From assembly GCF_019320115.1 (NCBI RefSeq), contig NC_089584.1:74834791-74898790 (forward strand): a DNA stretch of 64,000 bases, in the 5' to 3' direction. Source of the stretch: Miscanthus floridulus (lineage: Eukaryota > Streptophyta > Magnoliopsida > Poales > Poaceae). Position 1 is the first letter of the stretch. Every line of letters begins with the position of its first letter. This document shows, one piece after another, positions 22,627-39,054 of this stretch. The notes below the pieces were generated by a model. The model did no database searches, had not been told where the DNA came from, and was given only the letters and a program-made list of their open reading frames with translations. A program made the translations under genes and the position numbers.

Positions 22627-23160
22627 CCTTAAAAGAGTGGACAAGAACAAGAATTCGTGAAAACCCTAACTAAATCGTCCTCGATTTCATTGCAAGACAA
22701 GAACAACAAACAATTGGTGGAAGAGGGGAAAGTGCATACCCATCAGGAACCCATGACAGATTCACCCCCTTCGACGGTGAATCGATGCTCGGGCGGAGCC
22801 GCTTCTGTTGCACCGGCGAAGCCATCTTCACGCATCCATGTAATGGCACGGCGGCTACGACGGCGAGGGTGGAGTCGGGGGTGGCAGCGAGGGGCGCGGC
22901 GAGGGTAGCAGTTGCGGGTGGCGACGGAGAGTGGCGGTGAGGCCGTGAGGGAGGTGATGGCGGCGAGGGAGAGTGTCTGCGAGGGAGAGTGGTGACGGCG
23001 GAAGGGAGAGTGGAGAAGACGAGCTGCGACGGCATTGACCTGGTTTGGCTAGGGTTTGGCTCGACCTAGTCGGGTCCGGCTCAAACCTGGTCTGGCTCCA
23101 CCAAGTCGGGTCTGGTCGACCAATGCCGGTCCACAGGGGCTTCTGATGTCATTTTAGAAG
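22627..23160 (-). promoter_or_regulatory. Transposase leader region of the MULE
   Basis: Between the transposase ATG and the right TIR lies a GC-rich stretch. It contains a minus-strand 121-residue ORF (22670-23035) of Pro/Ser/Arg-rich composition. It is probably 5' UTR; the ORF has no recognisable domain and may be chance in GC-rich DNA. Confidence 0.45.
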
Positions 23161-23317
23161 GTTTCTCTCTCCCAAACTCTGGAAATCATTAAAATAATGG
23201 TCGCGGTGTGCTGTGGCAAACATAATCGAATTCATAATGGTACTCAGCAAATGATGGCGTTGGCGGTGTGTTGCAGCAAAATATGCGTTTTCGTGATGTC
23301 CTGTGGCAAGAATTCCC
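23161..23317 (-). repeat. MULE right terminal inverted repeat (157 bp)
   Basis: Inverted partner of 4080-4236, followed by the target duplication TTTACTTAA (23318-23326). It should hold the transposase promoter. Confidence 0.93.
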
Positions 23318-23326
23318 TTTACTTAA

Positions 23327-25740
23327 AGGTCGCAACGAGCATCCAATTAGGCTGAAGTAGTTGCTTTGCTTGTGAGCTCATGCAAGAATTGGGAATATTC
23401 TTTGGATTGTTCATCAGACTTGTGCTACTTGGGTCTATCAATTTTAAATCAGGCGAGCAATATATACATATATAAATTAAATAAAGAGCCTGATTTCAAT
23501 ACTTGTGGAGGTTACGTTGTGGCGTCAGGTTAGCCGTCCCCCGGCCTGGACCTCTTCTTCTGGCTGTAAACAAATGAACCAACTCGCACTAGCAGCCCCC
23601 ATATGATCTAGCGCTTACAGATCAGACGGGTTTACGGTTGTTGCAATTTGCAACCTTGCAGGACAAATTATGGTTACGGTTCTAGCTTAATTTTCAACGG
23701 ATACGGGGTACCATTTCTGCTCGGAAACATTTTATTTCGTCCTACTACTGCTTTTCTTAGTATGTGTATGAACAGTTAAGCTGAAGAAAATTTCCACACA
23801 TGCTGTTGTAATTGTGACCTGCAGTCTGTTGGGAAATTGTTGATGTCTAGAAGAATATTGAAGCAGGCCGCCGGCAGCAATAGAGGAACATGAGAACGTG
23901 GCCGCCTCGCAAGCCGCCCTTGATCTCGCCGTCTGTAAGGTCGTTGGCAACCGCGGATGAAATACCTTGGACACGCAGCATGCGTGTTGAGCTGAGCAGA
24001 TGGAGCTATCTGATGTGACAGATACAGAGTTGACCGCCTTATATAAATTTTTCTCTATTTATTTATGTATACATGCACCACGTCGATATCACCAAGTAGA
24101 GATTGAGATCCGTTATGATGCATCGGATATACGTATCCATATCTATACAAAGCAAAAGTATCTAATACTACTTCCTATATAGAAAAATATATAATTATAA
24201 ATTTGAGATAAAATTAAACGTTTTTATGTTTGAGATATAAATATTTATAGTTCTAGGTTTATTGTGAAAATATGTTATTTTAAAGTAATCTAATAATGCT
24301 TATTTGACATCAAAAATATTGAAATAGTTTATATAAATTTGGTCAGACTTGAATTTATTTGACTCTTTGGAAGGTGAAAAATTGCATTCTTCCATCTCTA
24401 ACTTTCACGCTTCTCGCTTGAGAACAGAGTTACAAAACTTTTGTTGATGGCACCACTGTCATAGGCTAGTCGCGCGAGCTTTTTGCGGCCCAACACACGT
24501 GCTGGTGTGTGGCTTATGTTTCACCTTTGTTAAAAGGTAAAACAACTAAAAATAATAGCCATCTATTTAAATTAAGCCAATATCCTATCATTTACATACG
24601 GGATTTCATTTTTTTCTATTGCACCAGCATTTATTATGGGATTTAAAATCTATTTGATTTAAGGTTGAGCAAGCCTAATTAAATTCAATAAAAGTTACTA
24701 GCTTATTATCATTTACACATGGGATTCCATTTTCCTATTGCACTAGCATTTATTTGTTTAATATTAAATGGAGAATTTTTCACCCCCCGCACCTTTTTTT
24801 GTCTGTCGCCTCATCTCACATCACCTGACTTTTGCCGTGCACATATCATTAATCCAAATTTAACACAAGACAACATTTCTATTTTAAAGTCAACACAAAT
24901 AATTTAACACGAAACCATGTTTCGAGTACCACGCATCTGCACACATGGTATAGACATGGGCGGACCTACAGTTGTGCCCGGGTATTCCCAGGCATACCCA
25001 ATATTTTTGGGAAAAATTTTAGTGGTTCTTAGAGGTATATACATGTACAATATAGTTAAGGTCTCAAAATTACGACTCTTCACTATTTTCTACCTATAAT
25101 TCGCATCTAACTGAAAAGCAGCCCACACCCCATAGGCCATACCTAAGCGGACGGCCCAATGGCCCATCTGGCCTTCCCACTCCCTAATCTCTAATTCCCC
25201 ACTCCCCAAACCCATCAGGAGGCTACCATAGGGGTAAGGCAGCCAACAGCTTGGAACGTTCGAGTTCGACGGATGCGGAATCGCGCCGCGCCGCCGCCAG
25301 GCTGCCCGCCCGCGCGGCCGCTCACGGCGCTGGCGCCCCCCATCCCCCCCTGCCGCCCCGCTCCCCCCGGCAGCTGCGGAGCCAGAGCTGCTTGCTCGAC
25401 ACGACCTGAGCCGCAGGAGCTGGCGAGCCCTACTGATCCAGTACCTCGATTTGATTTTTTCGTTCAGAGGTAATCAAAATTCAAATGTCTTGGCTCTTTT
25501 GAACTTTTTATGTTGTTCATCCAAATATTTTGTTGCCATGGGCATACCATACTCTAAAATCCTGGGTCCGTCAGCCTAATTATTAGAGCAGATGACATGA
25601 TCGTTCATAAATCTTCGAGACACAGTATAAAGCCCAACTATTAGAGCAGATGACTGTACATATTTCACATAAATAAACATAGTGAATAAATATATTCTGC
25701 TTTCTCAAGTCCAACGCCCCAGCGAGTACATCGTCCGGTC
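23327..25740. other. Intergenic DNA upstream of ALDH copy 2
   Basis: No gene is seen. AT-rich 24180-24400 resembles a decayed Stowaway element. 24955-25576 starts GGGCGGACCTAC and ends CTGGGTCCGTCAG, which could be decayed hAT-type ends around a GC-rich core, but no clear target duplication was found. A 16-base direct repeat (TATTAGAGCAGATGAC) lies at 25581 and 25639. Confidence 0.45.
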
Positions 25741-25874
25741 CTCTCTTTCTCTCTCTTCCCGTGTGTGTATATATATATATAAGAGGCCCGAGGCCAGCAG
25801 GATCGATCTCCAGGACTCTTCTCCATCCATCAGAGACGAGTCGACGGAGGGGCAGAGGCAGCTAGCAGGCATCA
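25741..25874 (+). promoter_or_regulatory. Core promoter and 5' UTR of ALDH copy 2
   Basis: A CT-rich patch (25741-25758) is followed by TATATATATATAAG (about 25769-25783). The first ATG of the conserved N-terminus is about 92 bases further on. A pyrimidine patch plus TATA is common in plant promoters. Confidence 0.6.
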
Positions 25875-31304
<5,430 letters not shown>

Positions 31305-31450
31305 GTGGAGCTATCGACTGCCACCGGCCCGGGAGCGGTGGAACCATTGATCTCTTCTTGTGCAGTGTACATGATGCGTGCGTGCTCACAGCAGAGTTGC
31401 TGCTTGTGTTGTCTCTGGTTTGTGGCTGATGTGTAGCTGCAGAACATGAA

Positions 31451-32009
31451 CAGGCGTTCGACATTTATGTTGGCGAGAGTCAGAGGTTTTCGTTCTGTGA
31501 TATATAGTATGCTAAATACACCATATAAACTCTTTAGTGCTCTATAAATTCAAGTATAGCTTGGACAAGATGATTTTTTTTTTTTTGAGAAACACAAGAT
31601 GATGTCTTGGCAATAGTCTTTCTTTTTCCTGGTCACGGGTTGTCATTACCACTGCTACACAAACGATTTAGGAGATAGCCCATTTAATTTACAAAGACGG
31701 TCAAAAACAATATTCATATCTCTAAAAATACACAGCGTTTTTTTAGAAGTGGTTGGCATATTTATGAAGACGCACAGTATAGTACCTACTCTTAAAATGT
31801 ATTAACAAAGGCAAGCCTCTTAAAAGATTCCACCTTTGAAAACTCAGACCATTTTCAGAGGTGGGTCTCTGTTATTATAGGCCAGCCTCCTAACAGGCGT
31901 TCATTTATGCTAGCGAGAGGCTTTTGTTCTGTGATATATAATTGTAGTTATAAGTAAACCATATAAACTCTAGTGTTTTATAAATTCATGTTTAGCTTGG
32001 ACAAGATGT
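31451..32009. repeat. Spaced direct repeat of ALDH copy 2 3' flank
   Basis: 31451-31573 and 31894-32009 share the order CAGGCGTTC, TTCTGTGATATATA, ACCATATAAACTCT, AGCTTGGACAAGATG, with substitutions and small gaps. They are 443 bases apart. The 320 bases between them have no recognised content. Confidence 0.8.
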
Positions 32010-32039
32010 CTTAGTGGCTTGGTCATATGTTTTTCATTA

Positions 32040-32271
32040 CTCCCTCTGTCTCAAAATAAATCAATTTCTAGAATCCGTACAAGTCAAACTATCTTAAGTT
32101 TGACTAACTTAGGAAAGAGTAACAACATCTATGACATAAATCATATTATAAAAATATATTATATGGTATATCTAATGATACTAATTCGATTTTTTTCTAG
32201 AAATTCGGTCAAAATTTAAAAAGTTTGACTCAAGATGCCTCTAGGAATCTATTTCTTTAGGGACAGAGGAG
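32040..32271. mobile_element. Stowaway MITE, 232 bp
   Basis: The left end is CTCCCTCTGTCTCAAAATAA after TA. The right end is the inverse (GGGACAGAGGAG), with a TA two bases further on. Internal AAGTTTGACTAA-type motifs are typical of grass Stowaway elements. Confidence 0.75.
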
Positions 32272-33099
32272 CATATTATAAAAAAATAGTCTAGTACTGA
32301 CCAAATACACATTACCTTTATCCATCAAAGTTGGTCATATTTTAGCTTAGGGAGTGTAATGACTAGAAGGAAGTGAATGCGAAGCAAATAATTTTTCCTA
32401 GAAACAATCTAGGCATGTCCAAAATTAATTGTTGACTTCTCTTCTAGTAATCGCCAAGCTCACATAGTTACATTGGATCAACTGAGCCTAGTAACAATGC
32501 TATATAGAAACACAACTCATTGGATCTACTGAGCCCAGAAACTACTACAGAAACACAATGAAAACAAACGCAGAAGCAAAACTTGAGAGAAGAAATCAAA
32601 AGCACACGTCAAATTAGGTAATCAGGTCAAAACTTCTGAAATGAGTTCAGGCATTTGTCCTTTGCGAAACTTCAGAACTTCTTAAATGAGTTTGGATGCT
32701 TTTTCCTCTATGCAACTTTGGAACTGCTGAACCTACATCATAATTTCGACGCTGCTAGTGCTCGGACGTTCGGCGCGTGAGACGCGTCAGGACGTCGGGC
32801 CCTTCGCACCGAGCCATCCCAAACCCGCCTGCCATTGTCCACACAGGATAGAATACGAATGGAAAACGCCGCTCACTTCTCTTCCCCACCCTGACCCCCC
32901 AGCAGGAATAGAACGGAACGCCGTTCCCCGCTTCCCAAAACCGCCTGCCCCGCCATGGGAATAGAACAGAACCCGCTCGCCCGCCGCATCATCCATTCCC
33001 CCAAGCTAGGTGTGTCGCATCCTCATCGCCCTCCCATCAGAAAATTGTTTGCAACATCAAACAAAACGTAATACGAGGTGAAACATCAGAACAAGTCTA
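32272..33099. other. Intergenic DNA, no gene recognised
   Basis: AT-rich up to about 32740, then an abrupt GC-rich stretch (CTCGGACGTTCGGCGCG at 32760) that may be the left edge of the repeat-bearing element reaching to about 34075. Ends and target duplication were not resolved. Confidence 0.35.
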
Positions 33100-33530
33100 C
33101 TGCAACATCAGAACAAAAATGACTGCAACAATAGAACAAAGCTACTGCAATACGACATGCAACATCAGGAAAAAAAGACTAATGCAACAAAGAAAAATTA
33201 TTTGTTGCAACATCAAACCAAAGCTACTGCAACAACAGAAACAAAGCGCAATGCGAGATGCAACATCAAAAAAAGACCAATGCAACAAAGAAAAATTAAT
33301 TGTTGCAACAACAAAACAACGCTACTGCAACAACAGAAACAAAAAGGGCAATGTGAGATGCAACATAAAAAAAGACTAATGCAACAAAGAAAAAATACTT
33401 GTTGCAACAGCAAAACAACGCTACTGCAACAACAGAAACAAAAAGCGCAATGTGAGATGCAACATCAGAAAAAAGACTAATGCAACAAAAAAATATTACT
33501 TGTTGCGATAGCAAAACAAGCCTACTACAA
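33100..33530. repeat. About 100-bp tandem repeat, four copies
   Basis: The block AGACTAATGCAACAAAGAAA recurs at 33176, 33274, 33373 and 33474 (spacing 98-101), with TTGTTGCAACA and GCTACTGCAACAACAG at fixed places between. The many ORFs here are repeat translations on both strands. Confidence 0.9.
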
Positions 33531-33639
33531 CAGAGCTCGCCATAACCCTAGCCATCACCGCGTCCCTCAGCTCCAGATCCAGAAGAGGAGGAGGAGGAGA
33601 AAGAGGGCTCAGATCCAGAGAAGGACCCACCTACCTCGC

Positions 33640-33860
33640 CGGAAGCCGCCGCCGTCACCCCTCCTCTCCGGTGGCATGGAGGTCGCGGATCGAGGGAGGG
33701 AGGGGCGGCTCGTCGGAAGCCACCGCCGTCGCCCTCCTCTCCGGTGGCATGGAGGTCGCCGAGGGAGGGAGGGGCATCTCGCCAGAAGCCGCCGCCTTCG
33801 CCCTCCTCTCTGGTGGCATGGAGGTCGCGGAGTGACGGAGGGACGGCGGTGCGCGAGCAC
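33640..33860. repeat. GC-rich tandem repeat of about 72 bp, three copies
   Basis: Three blocks each carry GAAGCCRCCGCC, CCTCCTCTCYGGTGGCATGG and AGGTCGC. A minus ORF of 177 residues (33548-34081) runs through them with a repeated DLHATGEEG-like module. I treat that ORF as unproven. Confidence 0.85.
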
Positions 33861-34465
33861 TGCATGCCAGCAGCGAGAGAGTGGAGGAGCAGGAGGAGGA
33901 GAGGGCAAGCAGAACGAGAGAGCGGCGCGAGCAGAGCAGAGCGGACGAGGGAGGCGTGGTCACGGGACGGATGGATGGGAGGGAGTCGAGCCGCATCGGC
34001 GGATAAGGCGAGGCGTGGTCGATCCAGTCGTGCGGGGTCCGTCCGACGAGACGGATGCCCGCACGGTATCATTACTATCATAATTTTTTGCAGGTTTGGA
34101 TACTTTTTATCCCTTGAACTTTAGAACTTTAGAACTTAATTTGGAAATTTTGAAATTATTTGAGAATTTCAAAATTGACAGAGAAAAATAGCTCCAAATA
34201 ATCGGGAAAAACAACTCCAAAGAATTGAGAAAACAAAAAACCAATTAATTGGTCTTCGAACCTGATAAAAATTTAACCTAGCTTTGCCACCATGGTGAGT
34301 CTTTGCCTAAAATATCTCCTTAAAAATATCAAAGCTTCACAACTAATTTCATGGATCTAGGAATAACTCTTGAAAAAAAGGAATATCAGAAAACTCTTGA
34401 ATCGGATATGCTTGTGAGGTTGATTTGATAGGGGTTACCCTAGAGACGTTCTCACATGTCCTAAT

Positions 34466-35127
34466 CAAGGTTCTGGGATTCAAAAGCTGAAAATTTTCAG
34501 TGCCCACCGAATTGGGCGAATTTTGAAAAATTCGGCCTGGGATTCACTTATTTTGACTGGTTAAAATTTCATAATTTGATAAAATTTGGCCAGAATTTGA
34601 CTAAATTTGAAAGCCAGCCCTACGACTCTTGCCTGCGCAAGCGTAGCATCATCAACACCAACCCGTGCATCTGCTGTGTGTGCGCTGCTGTCCATCCCCA
34701 TGGTGGGGGTCCATCTGAGTGCATTTGTGTGTGCGACCTCCATGAACATGGCCCTCAAGGAGAAGAATGCGGATAAGAATGGGCAGAGATTTAGGTGCTA
34801 CAACCAGAGGAGGAGACATGACGGGAACAAGAGGCAGCTGAAGTAGAGAGGTGCTGCTCCGAGTGCTCTCCACTTCAGAGTCAACTGCTAGCCGCTGCCG
34901 GCCACCAGGTGAATGGAGGAAGAAATGAAATAACTAGGGTTTCTAAGTTAAGGTTCGCGTTTATATACACGGAGGAGTATATGTGGGCTAGATTGGACCT
35001 TTAGATGAGCTACGAATTCAAAATGGGCTGAATTTTTTTTTGGCCAGTTCAGTATTGTCTCTGGTCCAACTTAAATGGGCGAATTTCGGTGAAATTTGGC
35101 CTATTCGGGGCGAATCCCAGAACCGTG
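34466..35127. mobile_element. hAT-type non-autonomous element, 662 bp
   Basis: Ends are CAAGGTTCTGGGATTC and GAATCCCAGAACCGTG, an inverted pair with one mismatch, followed inwards by further imperfect pairing (GGGCGAATTT). A perfect 8-bp duplication GTCCTAAT lies at 34458-34465 and 35128-35135. CA..TG ends with 8-bp duplications fit hAT. The interior has a GC-richer core (34610-34900) that could be a captured fragment, not identified. Confidence 0.85.
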
Positions 35128-35135
35128 GTCCTAAT

Positions 35136-36343
35136 AGCATCAAGATCAACCAACCAAAAGCAAAGACTAAAAAATCCATGATAACCCAAAAATCATTGAA
35201 ATAGCAGAAAGCATCCTCCCTCTCGTCGTGGAAGTCAAGATACTTGAGCACTCAACACCCGGCACTCTCTTCCCTATACTACACCTGAGGCCCTCTTTAG
35301 ACTAGATAAAAAATGAATTAGGGTTGTTCCAAGAGTTAGCCCTCACAACCAGCCGTCTCTATTATATATCAATGTCAAGTGACTCAAATACCCCTGATTC
35401 CTAATACAAGATACACGACCCCTAGAGGCAAAATTGTCTAAGTTTTTATCATGCATCATACAGACCTGGCACCTTCATGACTTATGCTTGTTACAACACA
35501 AGTTTTGTGACGGTGCCATGAATCCTCCTCCTAATCTCCTATGTTTTTAGGAGAAACTTGAAAGCCCTCTCACATGCTTCTTGAAGTATGACTCAAGGCT
35601 GCTCACGTAGCTCCTATGTAAGCTCACTCCTCGATGTCGATGCACGTCCTGCCTTGTCCTTAGGCACGCACACCTACTCTCTGTTCTCCTACCACTTGGC
35701 CACCTCTTCACTCAAATTCAACTCCAACCTTTTTTTGGTTAATGCCATTTCATGCTCCTTCTCTTCTCTTCATATCATCTTGTACTCCATGTGAACAATG
35801 TTGATCGTCCATGGCCATCTAGCAGATTGCACGATCTTCTCTGTCCAAGCCTCTAGTTTTCTTTTATCGCTTTTGGCACATCTTTTTTTTTTTGTCTCCA
35901 CCTTTGCACTTCTCCTCCCTTTTTTTAATTATTTCCCTCTTGTAGCTGTCTATTTCCCTTGCCTTGTAGCTCCCCTCGCTCTTCAATAATGTGGCAATAG
36001 GGCTTGAGACTCTCAAGCCTCGAAGTGTTTAGTTTAACCATGTAGTCCTTATGTTGTGAGCTAAATAGTAGGTGAAAGGTTAAGCATAGAACATTCTTGT
36101 AATAGGATATATAACACAATTCACACATGTTGACGGATTGGCACCAGTATTGTTCCTTTCTTTTCATCAGGAAGACCTATCCTATGCAACTTAGAAACTC
36201 ATTTTGAACCCTTCATCATATACATCAATCCTCTGCTACAAAAGAGATAATACTAGAAATTGTAAAGAAAATATATATTATAGTCATCATTGGCCATGAT
36301 AGTCATTGGGTCTATTCAGTTGCTCACCTATGCCATTATACTA
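35136..36343. other. Intergenic DNA, no gene recognised
   Basis: AT-rich with many T-runs. I see no coding exon, tRNA or element ends. Confidence 0.4.
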
Positions 36344-36617
36344 CTACCTCCGTCCACAAAAGAATGCAATTATGGGAAACATGCCAGTCAAATTAGCTCA
36401 ACTTTGACCGAGTTTATAGTAAATAGTATTAGATGATACCCCGCGTGTTGCTGTGGCAATCGAAAAAGATCTTTTATACCTAATTTGGTGACCTCCATCG
36501 TGTTAGATTTCTCGTAAACCAAAAACACATATACTTCTAGCCCTTACTATGACATATGGCCAAATGAATTATACCTAAGTTAGACATGCTAACAAACAAA
36601 ACCGGATGGTACATACT

Positions 36618-37464
36618 TGTTGGGGGCGCGCCAAGCCTTTGGGCACCCCCACGGGGCTCATACATCGCCGCCCCATATGCGGCCACCATTTCGCTGCGGC
36701 GAAATGACTCGAAATGCACGGAGATGAAAGAGAAACCCGGGGCGTGGCTCACGTATCGTTTATTATTTCGCTAAGGCGAAATGGCGGCCTTGCGTTTAGC
36801 GGGGGCCTGTTACCTTTTCGCCAAGGCAAAAAAGTTATCCCCACATCCCACAGGGACCGCTGTCTTTTCGCTAAGGCGAAAAGGCGGCCCTAAATTGAGC
36901 GGAGACTGTCATCGTTTCGTCAAGGCGAGATATTAGTCGCGTATGTCGGGTCCGGGCGCGAGGTCCGCTCCATTCGCCTGGACAAAGAGGTGTGAGCGAG
37001 CCGGTAGGGATGGTAGTCGCCCGGGCCATTTCGTTTAGTCGAACGCTTGGAGCTTGTCTGTGTATCTGACTTTGCAGGTTTTTGCCCGGAGGAGAACTCG
37101 CCAAGAGACAGGGCGTCGACAACCATGATTTGTTGGGGACCGCTCAGTTGGCAAAAAGGCGACACGAGCGTGGGGACCAGAGGGCCGGCGCTGCCCGAGG
37201 CAGGCGATACCTCCGAAAGGGTGAACAAGCCCTAGGCGGACGAGAATATTTCTCAATTGTGTAGCGGGTAGAAGGGTAGTTCTGTCCATAGGAGGCCGCA
37301 GGCGTGTATAAAAGGCCCCGGAGACAGGGATTGTAAAAGAGAAGAACATATTGCTATGAATACATATGATGTGTTTTCTCCACCCTGTGTTCGCTTTAGT
37401 GTTCGTTTGGCTTGATCTGCTCGCGCAGCGACCTGACGTTCGAAGGCTAAGGCCCGGAACAACA
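36618..37464 (+). repeat. Solo LTR, 847 bp
   Basis: Starts TGTTGGGGGCGCG and ends CGGAACAACA (inverted TGTTG/CAACA). The perfect 5-bp duplication ATACT lies at 36613-36617 and 37465-37469. A promoter-like GTATAAAAGGCCCC sits at about 37298. No internal retroelement sequence is present, so it is a solo LTR left by recombination. Five short hairpins cluster near its 5' end. Confidence 0.85.
36680..36935. repeat. Cluster of five TTTCGC-NNNN-GCGAAA hairpins in the solo LTR
   Basis: At about 36688 (ATTTCGC/GCGAAAT, loop TGCG), 36765 (ATTTCGC/GCGAAAT, loop TAAG), 36816 (decayed), 36867 (CTTTTCGC/GCGAAAAG, loop TAAG) and 36914 (decayed). Spacing is near 50 bases for the last four. Confidence 0.85.
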
Positions 37465-38965
37465 ATACTTTGGACAACATCTGAGCCACAAGCGAGGCGG
37501 CGATCCTGCATCTATGAAGGAAGCAAACGGCTCCACCTCCTATCTTTCCATCCCTGTTCTTGCAACGAACTTGTCAAAATGATTGTTGCGGTGCTGCCGT
37601 CCTATAGCGTTCCGCACCTTGCTTCTCCATAACTCCGTGACTATGACATGTCTAAGCGGCTGCGCGGCTTCATGGACTGGCGACACCATCTCCATGGCTA
37701 CCTTGGGCTCGACGCTCTCCCATGCTCGTGAGGACGCCGGTCTTGCTTTTGCTTATAGCGGGGATCAACGTTGGCGGTGGTTGTCCGCCGTCACCACATC
37801 ACTTTCCCTGCGTACAGAGCGATAGAAAACCAGGTGAAGCATAGTGATCAATGGACAGCGGCGGAAAAGAGATACCCAGTGCTTGATCTGCCATGCGTTG
37901 CAGAACTGGTGTGCTGTAAACAGCAGGATTCACATACCGTAAATATTCCTGGGAGCTACTCTTATTATACCTTGAGGAATTGGAAGAAGACAGGACAAAA
38001 AGGGATGCGATGGGGTGGATAACAAAGGCTACATCAATTTTAGCTTTCTGGTGCAAAAAATGAAACGGCTCTTAATGGCCTAGTGGTGGCAGCAGAAAAG
38101 GCAGAGTGGCCATTGCTGCATCGATGAAGCTAGAGAGAAGCGGGCCCTCGTGGTGACATGTGACATGGCTTCATGAGATCGCAGAGAAATCTATTAGTGG
38201 TGTTTTCCTATTTAGGTATAGTAGATAAGTATTTATGTCTCCAAATAAATTTATTATAAAAATATATCATGTAACTAATCTAATGGTACTTTTTTGTCTC
38301 AAGAGTGTTAGTATGTTTTCATATAATTTTACTAAAAGTTAAAACTGTTTGACTTCTCGAAATGTAAGAATTGCACTCTTTTGTGGACGAAGAGAGTATA
38401 AAACAAAGTAATTCTTAAATATTTTCTAAGTTTACACCAATGTTATTATGACAAATAACCTAAAGTAACCTCGTAATTATTCATTTCTCATCCATGTCCT
38501 TTAAAATAATCTAAAGTAAGTCTACTAATTTTGCGTCTAAATTACTACTACCTAAGAAATTATTAAAATAATATATCCTTAAATCTAAATCTAAATAAGC
38601 TACTTCTATCATTATAAATAAACCCCAAAGTACTACATATATGCTTGTAAGTTACCATCTTCTACTACCTTGTTGATATAGAAAAAACTAAAAGCTATAT
38701 GTGCATGATGTGTGTCACTATGCAGGCCGCATACAAATATATGCAGGAAGCTATGAGCTTGTTCATTTTCATATTAAACACATAGGCAAAGCTAATGTTT
38801 TTAAGTGAACACATGTTAAACACATATAGAGGTGCAACCCAGATTGGGAGAACTATGTATGAGGACAAAAAAAAATACAGATCTAGCAATTGGTAAATAA
38901 AGTTTATCATAACTGGACAAGCATTATGAAATATTAATATGAGTACTTGTTGGAATATGAACAAA

Positions 38966-38967
<2 letters not shown>

Positions 38968-39052
<85 letters not shown>
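38968..39052. repeat. (AG)n microsatellite
   Basis: About 85 bases of pure AG. Confidence 0.97.

Positions 39053-39054
<2 letters not shown>

Larger units (their letters stand above)
4080..23317. mobile_element. Autonomous-type Mutator-like element (MULE) with nested Gypsy insertion
   Basis: The element begins GGGAATTTTTGCCACAG at 4080 and ends with the inverted equivalent at 23317. The 9 bases TTTACTTAA flank it exactly on both sides (4071-4079 and 23318-23326), the 9-bp target duplication expected of Mutator elements. It holds a zf-GRF gene (4386-5027, plus) and a MURA-type transposase gene (minus, starting at 22626 and ending at 5425) convergent with it. A 14.1-kb Gypsy element plus its 5-bp duplication sits inside. 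Without the insertion the MULE would be about 5.1 kb, a normal autonomous MULE size. A premature TGA in the transposase makes this copy probably defective. Confidence 0.93.
36431..38227. mobile_element. Unassigned inserted element beginning AGATGATACCCCGCG
   Basis: It begins AGATGATACCCCGCGTGTTG and ends TATAGTAGATA. A shorter element with almost the same start lies at 39451. Family not recognised. It contains the solo LTR 36618-37464. Its other sequence (37470-38200) holds short ORFs on both strands without known motifs. Confidence 0.5.
36344..38396. mobile_element. Stowaway MITE split by a 1.8-kb insertion
   Basis: The left end CTACCTCCGTCCACAAAAGA (after TA) and the right end, its inverse TCTTTTGTGGACGAAGAGAG (before TA), are the two ends of one MITE. 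Typical Stowaway internal sequence stops at AGTATT (36425-36430) and resumes at AGTATT (38228-38233). The DNA between is an insertion with that 6-bp repeat as its possible duplication. Confidence 0.7.

Noticed and set aside
22670..23035. 121-residue Pro/Ser-rich minus ORF in the MULE leader
   Set aside because: Lies upstream of the in-frame transposase ATG and has chance-like composition; kept only as leader sequence.
24955..25576. Possible hAT element with GGGCGGACC/GGTCCGTCA-like ends
   Set aside because: Ends match poorly and no 8-bp duplication was found; noted only in the intergenic entry.
25581..25654. 16-base direct repeat TATTAGAGCAGATGAC as a target duplication
   Set aside because: Too long and only 58 bases apart; better read as a small local duplication.
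33119..33514. Several Cys/Asn-rich ORFs
   Set aside because: Repeat translations of the 100-bp array on both strands.
33548..34081. 177-residue minus ORF with repeated DLHATGEEG modules
   Set aside because: Product of three GC-rich tandem repeats open in several frames; no domain or gene context.
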